A stretch of 64,000 bases of DNA from Planctomycetota bacterium (lineage in GTDB: Bacteria; Planctomycetota; UBA1135; UBA2386): NCBI GenBank assembly GCA_016713175.1, contig JADJPQ010000008.1, positions 310,001 through 374,000 of the forward strand. The letters are read 5' to 3'. Of this stretch, positions 1-8,534 are shown one piece after another. The notes under the pieces are model-generated. The model was not told the origin of the DNA. It saw only the letters and a program-made list of their open reading frames with translations, and did not search any database. The first letter of the stretch is position 1; every line of letters begins with the position of its first letter. Made by a program: the position numbers and the translations under genes.

Positions 1-1
1 C

Positions 2-1786
2 ACCCGCCTGTGGCTCAGTTCGCTGACCGAAGACGCGATCGCCGCCGGCATGAAGGGACGCAAGCCGGGCGCCGCGTACGAGAACCTGCACGCCGCCGCG
101 CGTTCGCGCAGCGAAGCCGATTGGATCGTCGGGCTGAATGCCACGCGCGCGTGCACCGTCCGCTACGGCGGCGGCCGGGTGCTGTGGAGTCTCGGTCGCG
201 TGCAGACGCCGGTGCTGGCGCTGATCGCCGCGCGCGACGACGAGATCCGCGCGTTCGATCCTCGGCCCTTCTGGGAACTGCGGACGCGCTACCGCGGCGC
301 GCGCTTTGGCTATGCCGGCGAACGCTTCCGCGAACGGTCGCCGGCCGAAGAGCTGCTGGCCAAGGTGCAGGGGCAACCGCTGCGGGTCGAGCGCATCGAG
401 CAGAAGACCGAGTCGTTGCCGCCGCCGCTGCTGTACGACCTGACGCAGCTGCAGCGCGACATGAATCTGCGTCATGGTCTGTCGGCGGCGCGCACGCTCG
501 AGGTGGCGCAGGAACTGTACGAGCGCAAGCTGCTGACCTATCCGCGCACCGACAGCCGGCATCTGTCGACCGACATGGTCGACACGGTGCGCACGACCCT
601 TGGCGCCTTGCGCGCGTGGAACAAGCCCGCGCTCGACGTGCTGGCGAGTTACATCGCCGAGGCTCCCGATCGGCGGGGCCCGCGTGCTTTGCCGCGTCGC
701 GTGTTCGACGACGGCAAGGTCAGTGATCACCATGCGATCATCCCGACCGGCAAGATCGAGCCGCTGTCCGGCGAGCATCAGCAGGTGTTCGATGCGGTGG
801 CGCGGCGGCTGGTGCAGGTGTTCCTGGGCGATCGCGTGCAGGAAGTCACCATCGTACACGCGGTGTCGGCGACCGTGCCGTTCCGTGCGCGCGGCGTCGT
901 GGTGACCGATCCGGGCTGGAGCGCGCTGGAACCCGCCGAGGTCAGGAAGCAGAAGGGCAAGCGCAAGGCCGGCAAGGACAAAGACGACGACGAGGACGAG
1001 ACGCAGGAATTGCCGCCGATGCAGGTCGGCGAGCAGGGCCCGCACGAGCCCGAACTGCACGAAGGCGTCACCAAACCGCCGCGCCCGTACACCGAGAACA
1101 CGCTGCTGGCGGCGATGGAGACCTGCGGCAAGCTGATCGACGACGAACAGCTGCGCGAGGCGATGCGCGGCCGCGGACTCGGCACGCCGGCGACGCGGGC
1201 GGCGATCCTCGAGACGTTGCTGCAGCGCGGCTACCTGCAACGCGACAAGAAGGCGCTGCGGACGACGGATCTCGGCCGCTATCTGATCGCGATCCTCGCC
1301 GACCCGGTGTTGAAGTCACCCGAGCTGACCGGCGAATGGGAGTTCAAGCTCGGCGAAGTCGAGAAGGGGCGGCGCGAACGGGGAGCGTTCATGGCCGAGA
1401 TCTCCGAGATGACCACGCGCCTGGTGACCACGGGTCTGCTGCCGCGGTCGCTGCCGGCCGGGCTCGGGTCATGCCCGCGCTGCCAGGCATCGGTGATCGA
1501 AGGTCGCGAGGCCTACGGTTGTTCGCGCTGGCGCGACGACTGCGCGTTCCGACTGCCGAAGGTCTGGCGGGGTCTGCCGGTGCAGCACGAACATGTGCGC
1601 GAACTGTGTGGTCGCGGCGTCGTGCTGCGGCCGGTGACCGTGCCCGAGGTCGGTCCGCGGGTCCTGTGCATGACCGCCAGCGGCGCGTTGTTCGATCTGG
1701 CCCCGCCCAGACGCGATGCGCAGCAGGGCGGGCGCGGCGGCGGCAATCGCGGTGCCGGCCGGCGCAGCAGGCGCACGGCCGGCTAG
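2..1786 (+). CDS. topB: DNA topoisomerase III-like type IA topoisomerase (5'-truncated)
   Basis: Type IA topoisomerases relax negatively supercoiled or decatenate DNA through a 5'-phosphotyrosine link. The frame is open from base 2, so the TOPRIM domain lies outside the window. Visible are the RLWLSS motif just before the first in-frame ATG at 50, the LGRVQTPVLAL motif, and the active-site segment YPRTDS with the catalytic Tyr codon at 539-541. A Lys/Asp/Glu-rich linker (about 950-1010) precedes the last core domain. The C-terminal CPRC...CSRW...C pattern (about 1470-1540) resembles the Zn-ribbon of TopB relatives, and the tail is Arg/Gly-rich. The motif set fits topoisomerase III better than TopA. 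The gene converges on the lipoprotein gene that ends at 1808. Confidence 0.9.
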   Translation, partial: TRLWLSSLTEDAIAAGMKGRKPGAAYENLHAAARSRSEADWIVGLNATRACTVRYGGGRVLWSLGRVQTPVLALIAARDDEIRAFDPRPFWELRTRYRGARFGYAGERFRERSPAEELLAKVQGQPLRVERIEQKTESLPPPLLYDLTQLQRDMNLRHGLSAARTLEVAQELYERKLLTYPRTDSRHLSTDMVDTVRTTLGALRAWNKPALDVLASYIAEAPDRRGPRALPRRVFDDGKVSDHHAIIPTGKIEPLSGEHQQVFDAVARRLVQVFLGDRVQEVTIVHAVSATVPFRARGVVVTDPGWSALEPAEVRKQKGKRKAGKDKDDDEDETQELPPMQVGEQGPHEPELHEGVTKPPRPYTENTLLAAMETCGKLIDDEQLREAMRGRGLGTPATRAAILETLLQRGYLQRDKKALRTTDLGRYLIAILADPVLKSPELTGEWEFKLGEVEKGRRERGAFMAEISEMTTRLVTTGLLPRSLPAGLGSCPRCQASVIEGREAYGCSRWRDDCAFRLPKVWRGLPVQHEHVRELCGRGVVLRPVTVPEVGPRVLCMTASGALFDLAPPRRDAQQGGRGGGNRGAGRRSRRTAG

Positions 1787-1807
1787 GTCAGGCGCGCGCA
1801 GCGCCGA

Positions 1808-4099
1808 CTACGGCCACCCGCAGGCCATCCACTCGGCATGACTCAGATCGCTCGGTCCCAGCCGCGTGGCCAGGATCTCCGCCGCGATCTGATGCTCGAC
1901 ATCGGTGCTCGGCAGCAGGAACAGCGCGCCATGAACGACGCCGGACCACCAATCGAACCAGCCAGGAGTACCGACCAGCAGATCGATGCCGGCACCCTGC
2001 TGCGTGCTCGCGCCGGCGCGAGTGATGTCGTAGTAGCTCGCCAGGTTGGCCTGGCCGTCCGGCAGCCAGCGGACGCCGTTCAGCGGCAACAGCAGGTTGT
2101 CGGTGCCGCGGATCGTGCCGTAGCGCAGCATCGTCTTGACCACCGGCCGGATCAGCGCTTCGTAGCGCTGCTGCACGGCGGTGCGACCGATGTTGCGATG
2201 CAGCGCGCGCGATTCCAGCAGACCCATGATGCCCAGCGCCTCATTCCACGGCACGAAGTAGCGCAGATCGCAGCACAGCACGCGCGGGTCGGGTCCGCTG
2301 TCTTCCAGCGGCTTGACCGGGCCGGTGACCGTTCGACCGGTCCAGCCCATTTCCCACGAACTCAGCGACCAGCCCATCACCGTCAGCACGTTCTCGCGTT
2401 CCTGCGTGCCGGGCAGGATGTGCCAGATCTTCGACAGGTCCTGCTGCGTGCGCAGCGACCGCGGCGCCGCCGGATCCGGGTTCGGGCCGCGACCGGTCAG
2501 ATCGCACTCGAGCAGATCGCGCGCGACTTCCTGCAGGAGCCACGAGCCGCTCAGCGCCGCCGCTGCCCACATGTAGTTCTGGCCGCGATGCTGGCCGTCC
2601 GGGCCGCTGCGGCCCATGTCCCACGAGTAGGCGCGCGTCGTGCTCTTGCCGAGCAGGTCGCGCGACGTGCGCGGATCCGGCACGCCGTTGCGGCAGATCA
2701 GGTTCGGGTGTGCCGACGCCAGCACGCGCGCGCCATTCGCCTCGCGATGATGGAACGTGCGCAGGCCGTAGTCGGTCGAGTTGTAGAGCATCTCCCAGAC
2801 GAAGCGCGGATCGCCGACGGTGCACGCCAGCGTGCCCTTGGTCGCGCCGAACGGCCGTTGGCTGCCGGTGGCGCCGCTGTTCCAGCGGTTGGCCAGCGGG
2901 CGTTCGTCCCAGAAGGCGCCGACGCCACCGAGGTAGCCGCGGAACGACGCCGCGGCGCGGTTGGCTTCGGTCACGCCATTGACGCCGCGCGGCACCTTCG
3001 GCACTTCGCCGAACGCGAACCACTGGCCTTCCCAGATGCTCTGACCGCCGGTGATCAGCAGCGGGCCTTCGCGCGCGGCGATCAGCCGTTGCAGACGGAC
3101 CTCGCGGTCGGGCGGGTTGGCGGTGGCTGGCGTGTCCGAGCGCGCCAGCACGACGCCGTAGAAGTGCGGCGCCATGCCATGCGGGAACATGCCGTTGTCG
3201 CGCTGCGCGTTGGAGAACAGTTTCCAGCCGCCGGTGACGCGCGTGAAGCCCGAACGCGACGCGAAGTACAGTTCGAGTTCTTCGCCCATCGTCAGTTCGA
3301 TGGACTCGAAGTTGGTGCTCCAGTTCGGATCGGCGGGGTCGGACCAACCAAAGCGCCCTTCCAGGTCGATGACGTCCTGGCGCGTGTAGTGGGTCAGGAA
3401 GATCTCGCCCCAGACGCCGGCGACCGGACCGGCGAACAGCCGATCGGTGCGGACCACCGGTGAGCTCTCGACCGTCTCGATGAAGCGGAACGGCAACGCC
3501 GTGCGGACGCCGCCGCGTTGGGCATGCAGCGTGATCGCCATCTTGGTGGCGTCGTCCGTGATCCACTCCGACATCTGGAACGGCTGGCTCGGGCCGGCGC
3601 CGACCGCGACGATGCGGCCGCTGCGCGCGCCATAGCTTGGCGCATCGGCGAGCACATGGAACGTGGTGACCATCGGGCCGAGTTCGCGACCCTTGACCGC
3701 CGTCGCTTCGCCGCCGCCGTCGTAGGCATAGCGGCACAGACTCGGCAACGTGCGTCCGACTGCGCCAGGGACCGACAGTCGCGTCCAGCGCGTCTGCGCC
3801 TGTTGCGACATGTTGGCCAGGTTGTACTGACCGTTGGCGTTGGGGCCGGGCGGGCCGCCGCCGGGATTCCAGTTGTAGCCGCCGCCGCTGGTGCCGCCGC
3901 TGCCACCGCCACCACCGGTCGTGCCGCCGCCGCCGCCGCCCGGTTCGCCGCCGCCGCCGCCACCGGGATCGCCAGTCGAGCCGCCGAGATCGCCGCCGCC
4001 AGCGCCACACGCGGTCAGCGCCAGCGTCAACAGCAGATGGCGCAGGCGCCAGCGCGGCCGCGTCGCCGTCGCGCGAGGATACGAAGGAACGTCGTGCAT
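1808..4099 (-). CDS. large secreted lipoprotein of unknown function with Gly-rich linker
   Basis: A 763-residue predicted lipoprotein. After a basic N-terminus and a hydrophobic stretch, the lipobox LTAC (about residue 30) is followed by a long Gly/Pro/Ser linker (about residues 33-85) with runs of Gly codons. The remaining ~650 residues are a Trp- and aromatic-rich globular region that I cannot place in a known family. The start is supported by GGAGG about 9 nt upstream. It is transcribed away from dtd and convergently with the topoisomerase. Export to the outer face of a membrane is inferred from the lipobox; no catalytic motif was recognised. Confidence 0.8.
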   Translation of the reverse strand: MHDVPSYPRATATRPRWRLRHLLLTLALTACGAGGGDLGGSTGDPGGGGGGEPGGGGGGTTGGGGGSGGTSGGGYNWNPGGGPPGPNANGQYNLANMSQQAQTRWTRLSVPGAVGRTLPSLCRYAYDGGGEATAVKGRELGPMVTTFHVLADAPSYGARSGRIVAVGAGPSQPFQMSEWITDDATKMAITLHAQRGGVRTALPFRFIETVESSPVVRTDRLFAGPVAGVWGEIFLTHYTRQDVIDLEGRFGWSDPADPNWSTNFESIELTMGEELELYFASRSGFTRVTGGWKLFSNAQRDNGMFPHGMAPHFYGVVLARSDTPATANPPDREVRLQRLIAAREGPLLITGGQSIWEGQWFAFGEVPKVPRGVNGVTEANRAAASFRGYLGGVGAFWDERPLANRWNSGATGSQRPFGATKGTLACTVGDPRFVWEMLYNSTDYGLRTFHHREANGARVLASAHPNLICRNGVPDPRTSRDLLGKSTTRAYSWDMGRSGPDGQHRGQNYMWAAAALSGSWLLQEVARDLLECDLTGRGPNPDPAAPRSLRTQQDLSKIWHILPGTQERENVLTVMGWSLSSWEMGWTGRTVTGPVKPLEDSGPDPRVLCCDLRYFVPWNEALGIMGLLESRALHRNIGRTAVQQRYEALIRPVVKTMLRYGTIRGTDNLLLPLNGVRWLPDGQANLASYYDITRAGASTQQGAGIDLLVGTPGWFDWWSGVVHGALFLLPSTDVEHQIAAEILATRLGPSDLSHAEWMACGWP

Positions 4100-4250
4100 A
4101 GGTGTGCCTCCAGCAGCGCTATCGGGTTCTGCAGCAGGTTGCCGGAGTGGTTCAGGGTTGGCGCGTCTCGTTCCTGGGCACGGCGCGTGCCTCGGTTCGA
4201 GACCTGGCCGATGGGACGGCCGTTACGTCAGGGCCGGTCGGTGTGGCTCG

Positions 4251-4739
4251 TCAACTTGTGGCGGATGGCGCGTCCGGACCGGTGCGTGCGACGACCCTGC
4301 CGCCGCGCACCGTCAGCACGAACGTCACCGGGCCGTCGTTGCAGATCTGGACCTGCATGCTGGCGCCAAAGCGTCCGGTGGCGACGGTCAGGCCGCCGGC
4401 GCGCAACAGGTCGCCGACACGTTGCCACAGGTCCACCGCGCGTGTCGGGGCCTCGGCGGCGGTGAAGTCCGGCCGGTTGCCATGGCGCAGCTCGGCGGCG
4501 AGCGTGAACTGCGAGACCGACAGGATCGCGCCGCCGGCGTCCTTGACGTTCAAGTCCATCGGCGTGCGCGCCGGGAAGCAGCGCATCGCCGCGACCTTGC
4601 GCGCCGTCTCGGCCGCGTCGGCTTCCTGGTCGCCCTGCTCGACGCCGACGAACAGCAACAGTCCGCGTTCGATGGCACCTACGGTCTCGCCGTCGACCAG
4701 GACCGCGGCGGAGCGGACGCGTTGGATCAAGGTGATCAC
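4251..4739 (-). CDS. dtd: D-aminoacyl-tRNA deacylase
   Basis: Hydrolyses D-amino acids mischarged on tRNA, a cytoplasmic proofreading step in translation. The 162-residue product has both Dtd signatures: SQFTLAA, carrying the family's conserved Ser-Gln, and NDGPVTF near the C-terminus, equivalent to the cross-subunit Gly-Pro motif. It also has the usual N-terminal QRV segment. It is about 15 residues longer than the usual ~145 because of an Arg/Gly-rich tail. The start is GTG at 4739-4737. No Shine-Dalgarno sequence precedes it; TAGCGT lies exactly 6 nt upstream, suggesting a leaderless transcript. It sits head-to-tail with the Hsp20 gene, 52 nt downstream of that stop. Confidence 0.95.
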   Translation of the reverse strand: MITLIQRVRSAAVLVDGETVGAIERGLLLFVGVEQGDQEADAAETARKVAAMRCFPARTPMDLNVKDAGGAILSVSQFTLAAELRHGNRPDFTAAEAPTRAVDLWQRVGDLLRAGGLTVATGRFGASMQVQICNDGPVTFVLTVRGGRVVARTGPDAPSATS

Positions 4740-4745
4740 GCGCGC

Positions 4746-4751
4746 ACGCTA
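4746..4751 (-). promoter_or_regulatory. -10 element (TAGCGT) for leaderless dtd transcript
   Basis: TAGCGT on the minus strand, separated by 6 nt (4740-4745) from the GTG start of dtd. With the normal -10 to +1 distance, transcription would begin at or next to the start codon. No convincing -35 was seen; CTGACA at 4765-4770 is too close (13 nt). Confidence 0.5.
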
Positions 4752-4791
4752 CGCCGCGCTGTGCTGTCAGGCACGTGCCGCGATGGCGCGA

Positions 4792-5232
4792 TCAGGCCGA
4801 CTTGATCTGCACGCGCGTCGGCCGCGATTCGGGGGCCTTGGGTACGGTGACACTCAGCACGCCGTTCTTGAACACCGCTTCGACGCCGGTGTGGGCCGCA
4901 TCGCTCGGCAGCGAGATGGACCGGGCGAGCTGGCCGTAGCGGTGCTCGACGCGGTGCCACTTGGTGCCGTCGGTCTTGCGGTTGTCGGTCCGTTCGGCGG
5001 TGACCGTCAGCGTCCGATCCTGCAGATGGACCTGGATGTCCTTCTCCTCGACGCCGGGCATCTCGAGCGCGATCTCGTAGCCATGGTCGGTCTCGGCGAT
5101 GTTGGTCCGCGGCAGCGCCTCCTGGATCGGCCAGCTGTCCGGAGCCACCTCGCCGAAGAAGCGGTCGAAGAAGGTCTGGAACGGGTCGCGGGAACGGGTC
5201 GCCAACGGGTGATTTGCAGTGGTCGGTCGCAT
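4792..5232 (-). CDS. small heat-shock protein, Hsp20/alpha-crystallin family
   Basis: An ATP-independent holdase that binds unfolding proteins in the cytoplasm. The 146-residue product has a short N-terminal region (RDPFQTFFDRFF), then an alpha-crystallin domain with EMPGVEEKDI, a central beta strand region and the family signature FKNGVLSVTVPK. It ends after a short tail with no clear I-x-I motif. An upstream in-frame extension to 5343 exists, but the start at 5232 is preferred because GGAGGACAA stands 8 nt upstream and the extension crosses the AT-rich promoter region. The 5' leader can fold the Shine-Dalgarno sequence against UUGCUUCU (see findings). It is divergent from the dehydrogenase gene at 5518. 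Confidence 0.93.
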   Translation of the reverse strand: MRPTTANHPLATRSRDPFQTFFDRFFGEVAPDSWPIQEALPRTNIAETDHGYEIALEMPGVEEKDIQVHLQDRTLTVTAERTDNRKTDGTKWHRVEHRYGQLARSISLPSDAAHTGVEAVFKNGVLSVTVPKAPESRPTRVQIKSA

Positions 5233-5236
5233 TGTC

Positions 5237-5288
5237 TTGTCCTCCGAACGGTGGGTTGATCCGAACGGGTATGCAGGTCCAGAAGCAA
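5237..5288 (-). promoter_or_regulatory. candidate RNA thermometer in the Hsp20 leader
   Basis: In the minus-strand leader, UUGCUUCU (plus 5281-5288) can pair with the Shine-Dalgarno segment GGAGGACAA (plus 5237-5245). The pairs are U-A, U-A, G-C, one bulged A, C-G, U-G, U-A, C-G, U-G. Masking of the SD of a small heat-shock gene by an anti-SD strand containing UUGCU is the logic of ROSE-type thermometers. This is inferred by eye from base pairing only. Confidence 0.4.
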
Positions 5289-5319
5289 CGCTCGTGCCGA
5301 TCCATGCCGGAATGCCATG

Positions 5320-5348
5320 ATTATACGTAAACACTTTATGCACAGTGT
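5320..5348 (-). promoter_or_regulatory. candidate Hsp20 promoter: TATAAT with overlapping inverted repeat
   Basis: A perfect TATAAT reads on the minus strand at 5325-5320, in a locally AT-rich patch that is rare in this window. It would give a leader of about 80 nt to the start at 5232. An inverted repeat ACACT-N8-AGTGT (5331-5348) lies where the -35 region should be, and no good TTGACA is visible. The repeat may be an operator. It does not match the CIRCE element or the HspR HAIR element. Confidence 0.45.
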
Positions 5349-5389
5349 ATTATGGCAAACTTGTCGCGAGACTCTAGACCATGATTAGT

Positions 5390-5419
5390 GTCAAAATGAC
5401 TGCCTAATGCCAAAATGGC
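5390..5419. promoter_or_regulatory. two tandem palindromes, GTCAAAATGAC and GCCAAAATGGC
   Basis: Two perfect 4-bp-arm palindromes around an AAA core stand at 5390-5400 and 5409-5419, with centres 19 bp apart (about two helical turns). They lie between the divergent Hsp20 and dehydrogenase genes. The first is flanked by ATTAG and CTAAT, an outer inverted repeat. They look like paired binding sites for one dimeric regulator. I do not recognise the regulator. Confidence 0.45.
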
Positions 5420-5517
5420 GTCCGTCATCCCGCGTTCCCTGGCTTTGCTGTTGGCGGCCCCATCCCTCCTCGCGATACTGCTCGGCCCAAAATCCCGGCG
5501 CAACCAGGTTCCTCCGC

Positions 5518-6624
5518 ATGAGCAAGGTCTACGACATCGGCGTTCTTCCAGGTGACGGCATCGGCGACGAGGTGGTCGCGCAGGCCCTGAAGGTGCTCGA
5601 CGCCGTGCAGCAGGTCTACGGCTTCCAGACGCGTCGCGAAGCGATGCCGTACGGCGCCGAGCACTTCCTGAAAACCGGCGAGACGATGCCGGACGCGGCG
5701 TTCGATCGGATCCGGCAGATGCACGCGGTGCTGTTCGGCGCCATCGGCGATCCGCGGATCGAAGTCGGCAAGCTCGAGTTCGCGATCATCGCCGGCATGC
5801 GGCACAAGCTCGATCTCTACGTCAACCTGCGGCCGGTCAAGCTCTACCACGAGTCGCTGTGCCCGCTGAAGGACAAGAAGCCGGGCGACATCGACATCGT
5901 CTTCTGCCGCGAGAACACCGAGGACGCCTATTCCGGCGTCTATGGCTACACCAAGAAAGGCAGCGAGCACGAGATCGCGCTGCAGGAGATGATCTACACG
6001 CGGCGCGGCACCGAGCGGATCATCCGCCACGCGTTCGAGCTGGCGCAAAAGCGCGGGCCCAAGCCCGGCAAGGACAAGCCGCAGGTGACCTTGATCGACA
6101 AGGCCAACGCGGTGCGGGCGCAGGATCTGTGGACGCGGACGTTCGCCGAAGTGGCGCGCGAGTATCCGGGGATCGCGACCGACCACGCCTACATCGACGC
6201 GGCGTGCATGTGGATGATCAAGAACCCCGACTGGTTCGACGTCTGCGTGACGACCAACCTGTTCGGCGACATCATCACCGACCTCGGCGCGATGCTGATC
6301 GGCGGCATGGGCATCGCGGCGTCGGGCAACATCCACCCTGGCAAGGTGTCGATGTTCGAGGGCATCCACGGCAGCGCGCCGAAGTACAAAGGCACCGACA
6401 AGGCGAGTCCGCTGGCGACGATCCTGGCGATGGGGCTGATGCTCGACCACCTGGGTGAAGCGGCGGCGAGCAAGGAACTGGAGGCCACGGTGGCCGAACT
6501 GATCCAGACGCGGCAGATCCGGACGCTGAAGGCCGGCGATCACCGGTGTTCGGAGCTGGGCACGATGGTCAAGGACCACCTGTTGCGGCGGGCCAGAACG
6601 GGACCGGTCGGCGCCGCGCGGTGA
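5518..6624 (+). CDS. 3-isopropylmalate dehydrogenase-like enzyme (isocitrate/isopropylmalate dehydrogenase family)
   Basis: NAD(P)-dependent beta-decarboxylating dehydrogenase. The product is 368 residues, normal for LeuB. Motifs include the N-terminal LPGDGIG, VNLRP, the Arg/Tyr region around YSGVYGY, the catalytic Lys in IDKANAV, the metal-binding Asp region ITDLGAM, and the cofactor loop EGIHGSAPKYKG. The Lys-Tyr pair in this loop is at the place where E. coli NADP-isocitrate dehydrogenase uses Lys344/Tyr345 for the 2'-phosphate, whereas typical LeuB has Asp-Ile there. The substrate helix carries E-x-x-I-I where LeuB has E-x-x-L-L. Substrate and cofactor are therefore uncertain. The ATG at 5518 is chosen because the conserved Rossmann start follows at once. 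No leuC/leuD neighbours are in the window. Confidence 0.85.
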   Translation: MSKVYDIGVLPGDGIGDEVVAQALKVLDAVQQVYGFQTRREAMPYGAEHFLKTGETMPDAAFDRIRQMHAVLFGAIGDPRIEVGKLEFAIIAGMRHKLDLYVNLRPVKLYHESLCPLKDKKPGDIDIVFCRENTEDAYSGVYGYTKKGSEHEIALQEMIYTRRGTERIIRHAFELAQKRGPKPGKDKPQVTLIDKANAVRAQDLWTRTFAEVAREYPGIATDHAYIDAACMWMIKNPDWFDVCVTTNLFGDIITDLGAMLIGGMGIAASGNIHPGKVSMFEGIHGSAPKYKGTDKASPLATILAMGLMLDHLGEAAASKELEATVAELIQTRQIRTLKAGDHRCSELGTMVKDHLLRRARTGPVGAAR

Positions 6625-6742
6625 AGCGCCGGTGCCACCGCCGTGACGTCGGCGGTGTCGTTCATGTGCTTTCGCGATCGGCGGCGTGCCGTAGACTGTC
6701 CAGGTCTCCCTGCCCACCAATCCGCCTGCCTCTGGATCGTCC

Positions 6743-8515
6743 GTGCACACAGAAACCCTCCTGCGGAGCCGCCGCGCGGCCGCGTTCTTCCTCCTGGCCA
6801 CCGGTGTCGCCCTGGCGCAAGTCCCCACCGCCGGCACGTCCTCGCCGCGCGTGCTGCCCGCACCGCCGGGCCTGCTGCAACAGTTCGATGTGGTCGCCGG
6901 CACGATCCAGGAACTGAACGTTCCGGCCGCACCGATCGGCAACCTCGCGATCGATGTCGTGATCCGCGGTCAGGTCAAGAGCCTGATCCTGCACCCGCAC
7001 GACGTCCGCACCCCGGACTTCCAACTGGTCGTCGTCGACGCCCAGGGGTCGCACGTCGTGCCGACACCGCCGTCGGTGACCTGGCAGGGCCACGTCGCCG
7101 GTGACCCCGACAGCGCCGTTGCGGCCGCGTTGGTCGATGGTGGCATGACCGCGATGGTCCGGCTCGGCAACCTGGACACCTGGTCGGTGCAACCGGTCCG
7201 GCAGGTCCAGCCGACCGCGGGGGCGGCGCTGCACGTCGTGTTCTTCGGCGGTGACTCGATCAACCACCCGGTTTCCTGCGCGACCGTCGGCAACCTGGCG
7301 ACGCCAGCGCCGTATGCGGCGCCCGAGGAGGTCATCTACGAATGCCAGATCGTGCCGGAGGCCGACCCGCTGTACTACCAGCAGGCCGGCAGCACGGTCG
7401 TCGCGACGCAGAACGACATCACGCAGATGATCAATGCGATGAACGTCATCTACGAGCGCGACGTGCAGATCCGCATCGTCGTGCCGCAGATGATCATCAA
7501 CACCGGCGCCGACTTCTACACCAGCAGCGTCGCTGGCACGCTGCTGACGCAGTTCGCCAACTACTGGCAGACCAATCGCGGCGGCGTGGCGCGTGACCTG
7601 GCGCACCTGTTCACCGGGCGCCCGATGGGGCAGGCGAGCGGCGGTGCGATCGGCATCGCCTACCTGAACGGCGTCTGCAACACCGGCATCGGCTATGGCG
7701 TCTCGCAGGGTCACTGGACGACGAACTTCACCCGGCGCGTGGCGGTGACCGCGCACGAGGTCGGCCACAACTTCGCGGCGCAGCACTGCGACGCGGTGCC
7801 GCCGTGCTACATCATGTGCTCGGGGGTCGGTGGCTGCGCCAACGTGCAGACGTCGTTCAGCCAGAACGAGAGGAACCAGATCATCGCGTTCCGTCAGCAA
7901 CTGGGCTGTCTGACCGCAGTGGCCACCGCGCCGACCATCACCGCGGCGACGCCGGCTTCGGTCAAGACGTTCCTGCCACCCGCGGTCACGCTGACCGGCA
8001 ACGGCTTCGTCGGCGTCAACCAGGTGCAGATCGACGGTGTCGCGGTCCCGGTCCCCGCGATCCAGGTGCTGTCCGACACTTCGATGCGGTTCACGCCGAC
8101 CAACGGCCTGACGCCGGGCATCCATCTGGTCCGCGTGATCAACAGCGCCGGCACCAGCAACCAATGGCCGTTGACGTCCATCGTCACGCAACCGTGCGAG
8201 ATCCGCGTGCCGGCGGCGGTGCTCGGCGGCAGCAACCTGGTCTGGGACCTGGGCGGCAGGCCGAACGACGCCGGCTATCTGGGGGTCTCGCTGTTGAACG
8301 CCACGTCGCCGATCCAGACCTGGCCGCTGCTCGACAGCTTCTCGCCGCTGTGGCTCGGCTCGTTCAGTGCGGGTGGGATCGCCCAGTTCTCGACGACGGT
8401 GCCGCCGCAGATCCTGAACGGCATCCGGGTGTACAGCCAGTTGCTGGCATTCGATCCGACCACCTTCGTCGTGCGCAGCACGTCGACGGTCGGCAGCACC
8501 CTGATCATCTTCTGA
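6743..8515 (+). CDS. secreted metzincin (M12B/reprolysin-like) zinc metalloprotease with TIG domain
   Basis: A 590-residue predicted exported protease. An N-terminal signal peptide ends near ALAQV. The catalytic motif HEVGHNFAAQH begins at about residue 338 (HExxHxxxxxH), followed by CSGVGG containing the Met-turn region IMCSG. An IPT/TIG immunoglobulin-like domain follows (about residues 392-480), then a ~100-residue C-terminal beta domain similar to those in other secreted proteins of this window. The start is GTG with no Shine-Dalgarno sequence; TAGACT about 45 nt upstream may be the -10. It is followed after 19 nt by a paralogue with the same domain order, so this is a tandem duplication. 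Substrates are unknown. Confidence 0.88.
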   Translation: MHTETLLRSRRAAAFFLLATGVALAQVPTAGTSSPRVLPAPPGLLQQFDVVAGTIQELNVPAAPIGNLAIDVVIRGQVKSLILHPHDVRTPDFQLVVVDAQGSHVVPTPPSVTWQGHVAGDPDSAVAAALVDGGMTAMVRLGNLDTWSVQPVRQVQPTAGAALHVVFFGGDSINHPVSCATVGNLATPAPYAAPEEVIYECQIVPEADPLYYQQAGSTVVATQNDITQMINAMNVIYERDVQIRIVVPQMIINTGADFYTSSVAGTLLTQFANYWQTNRGGVARDLAHLFTGRPMGQASGGAIGIAYLNGVCNTGIGYGVSQGHWTTNFTRRVAVTAHEVGHNFAAQHCDAVPPCYIMCSGVGGCANVQTSFSQNERNQIIAFRQQLGCLTAVATAPTITAATPASVKTFLPPAVTLTGNGFVGVNQVQIDGVAVPVPAIQVLSDTSMRFTPTNGLTPGIHLVRVINSAGTSNQWPLTSIVTQPCEIRVPAAVLGGSNLVWDLGGRPNDAGYLGVSLLNATSPIQTWPLLDSFSPLWLGSFSAGGIAQFSTTVPPQILNGIRVYSQLLAFDPTTFVVRSTSTVGSTLIIF

Positions 8516-8534
8516 TTCGCGAGCCGGAGCTTCC

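Noticed and set aside
1791..1805. GGCGC-N5-GCGCC as a terminator between the first two convergent genes
   Set aside because: Only 5 bp of stem and no T-tract; such stems occur by chance in GC-rich DNA.
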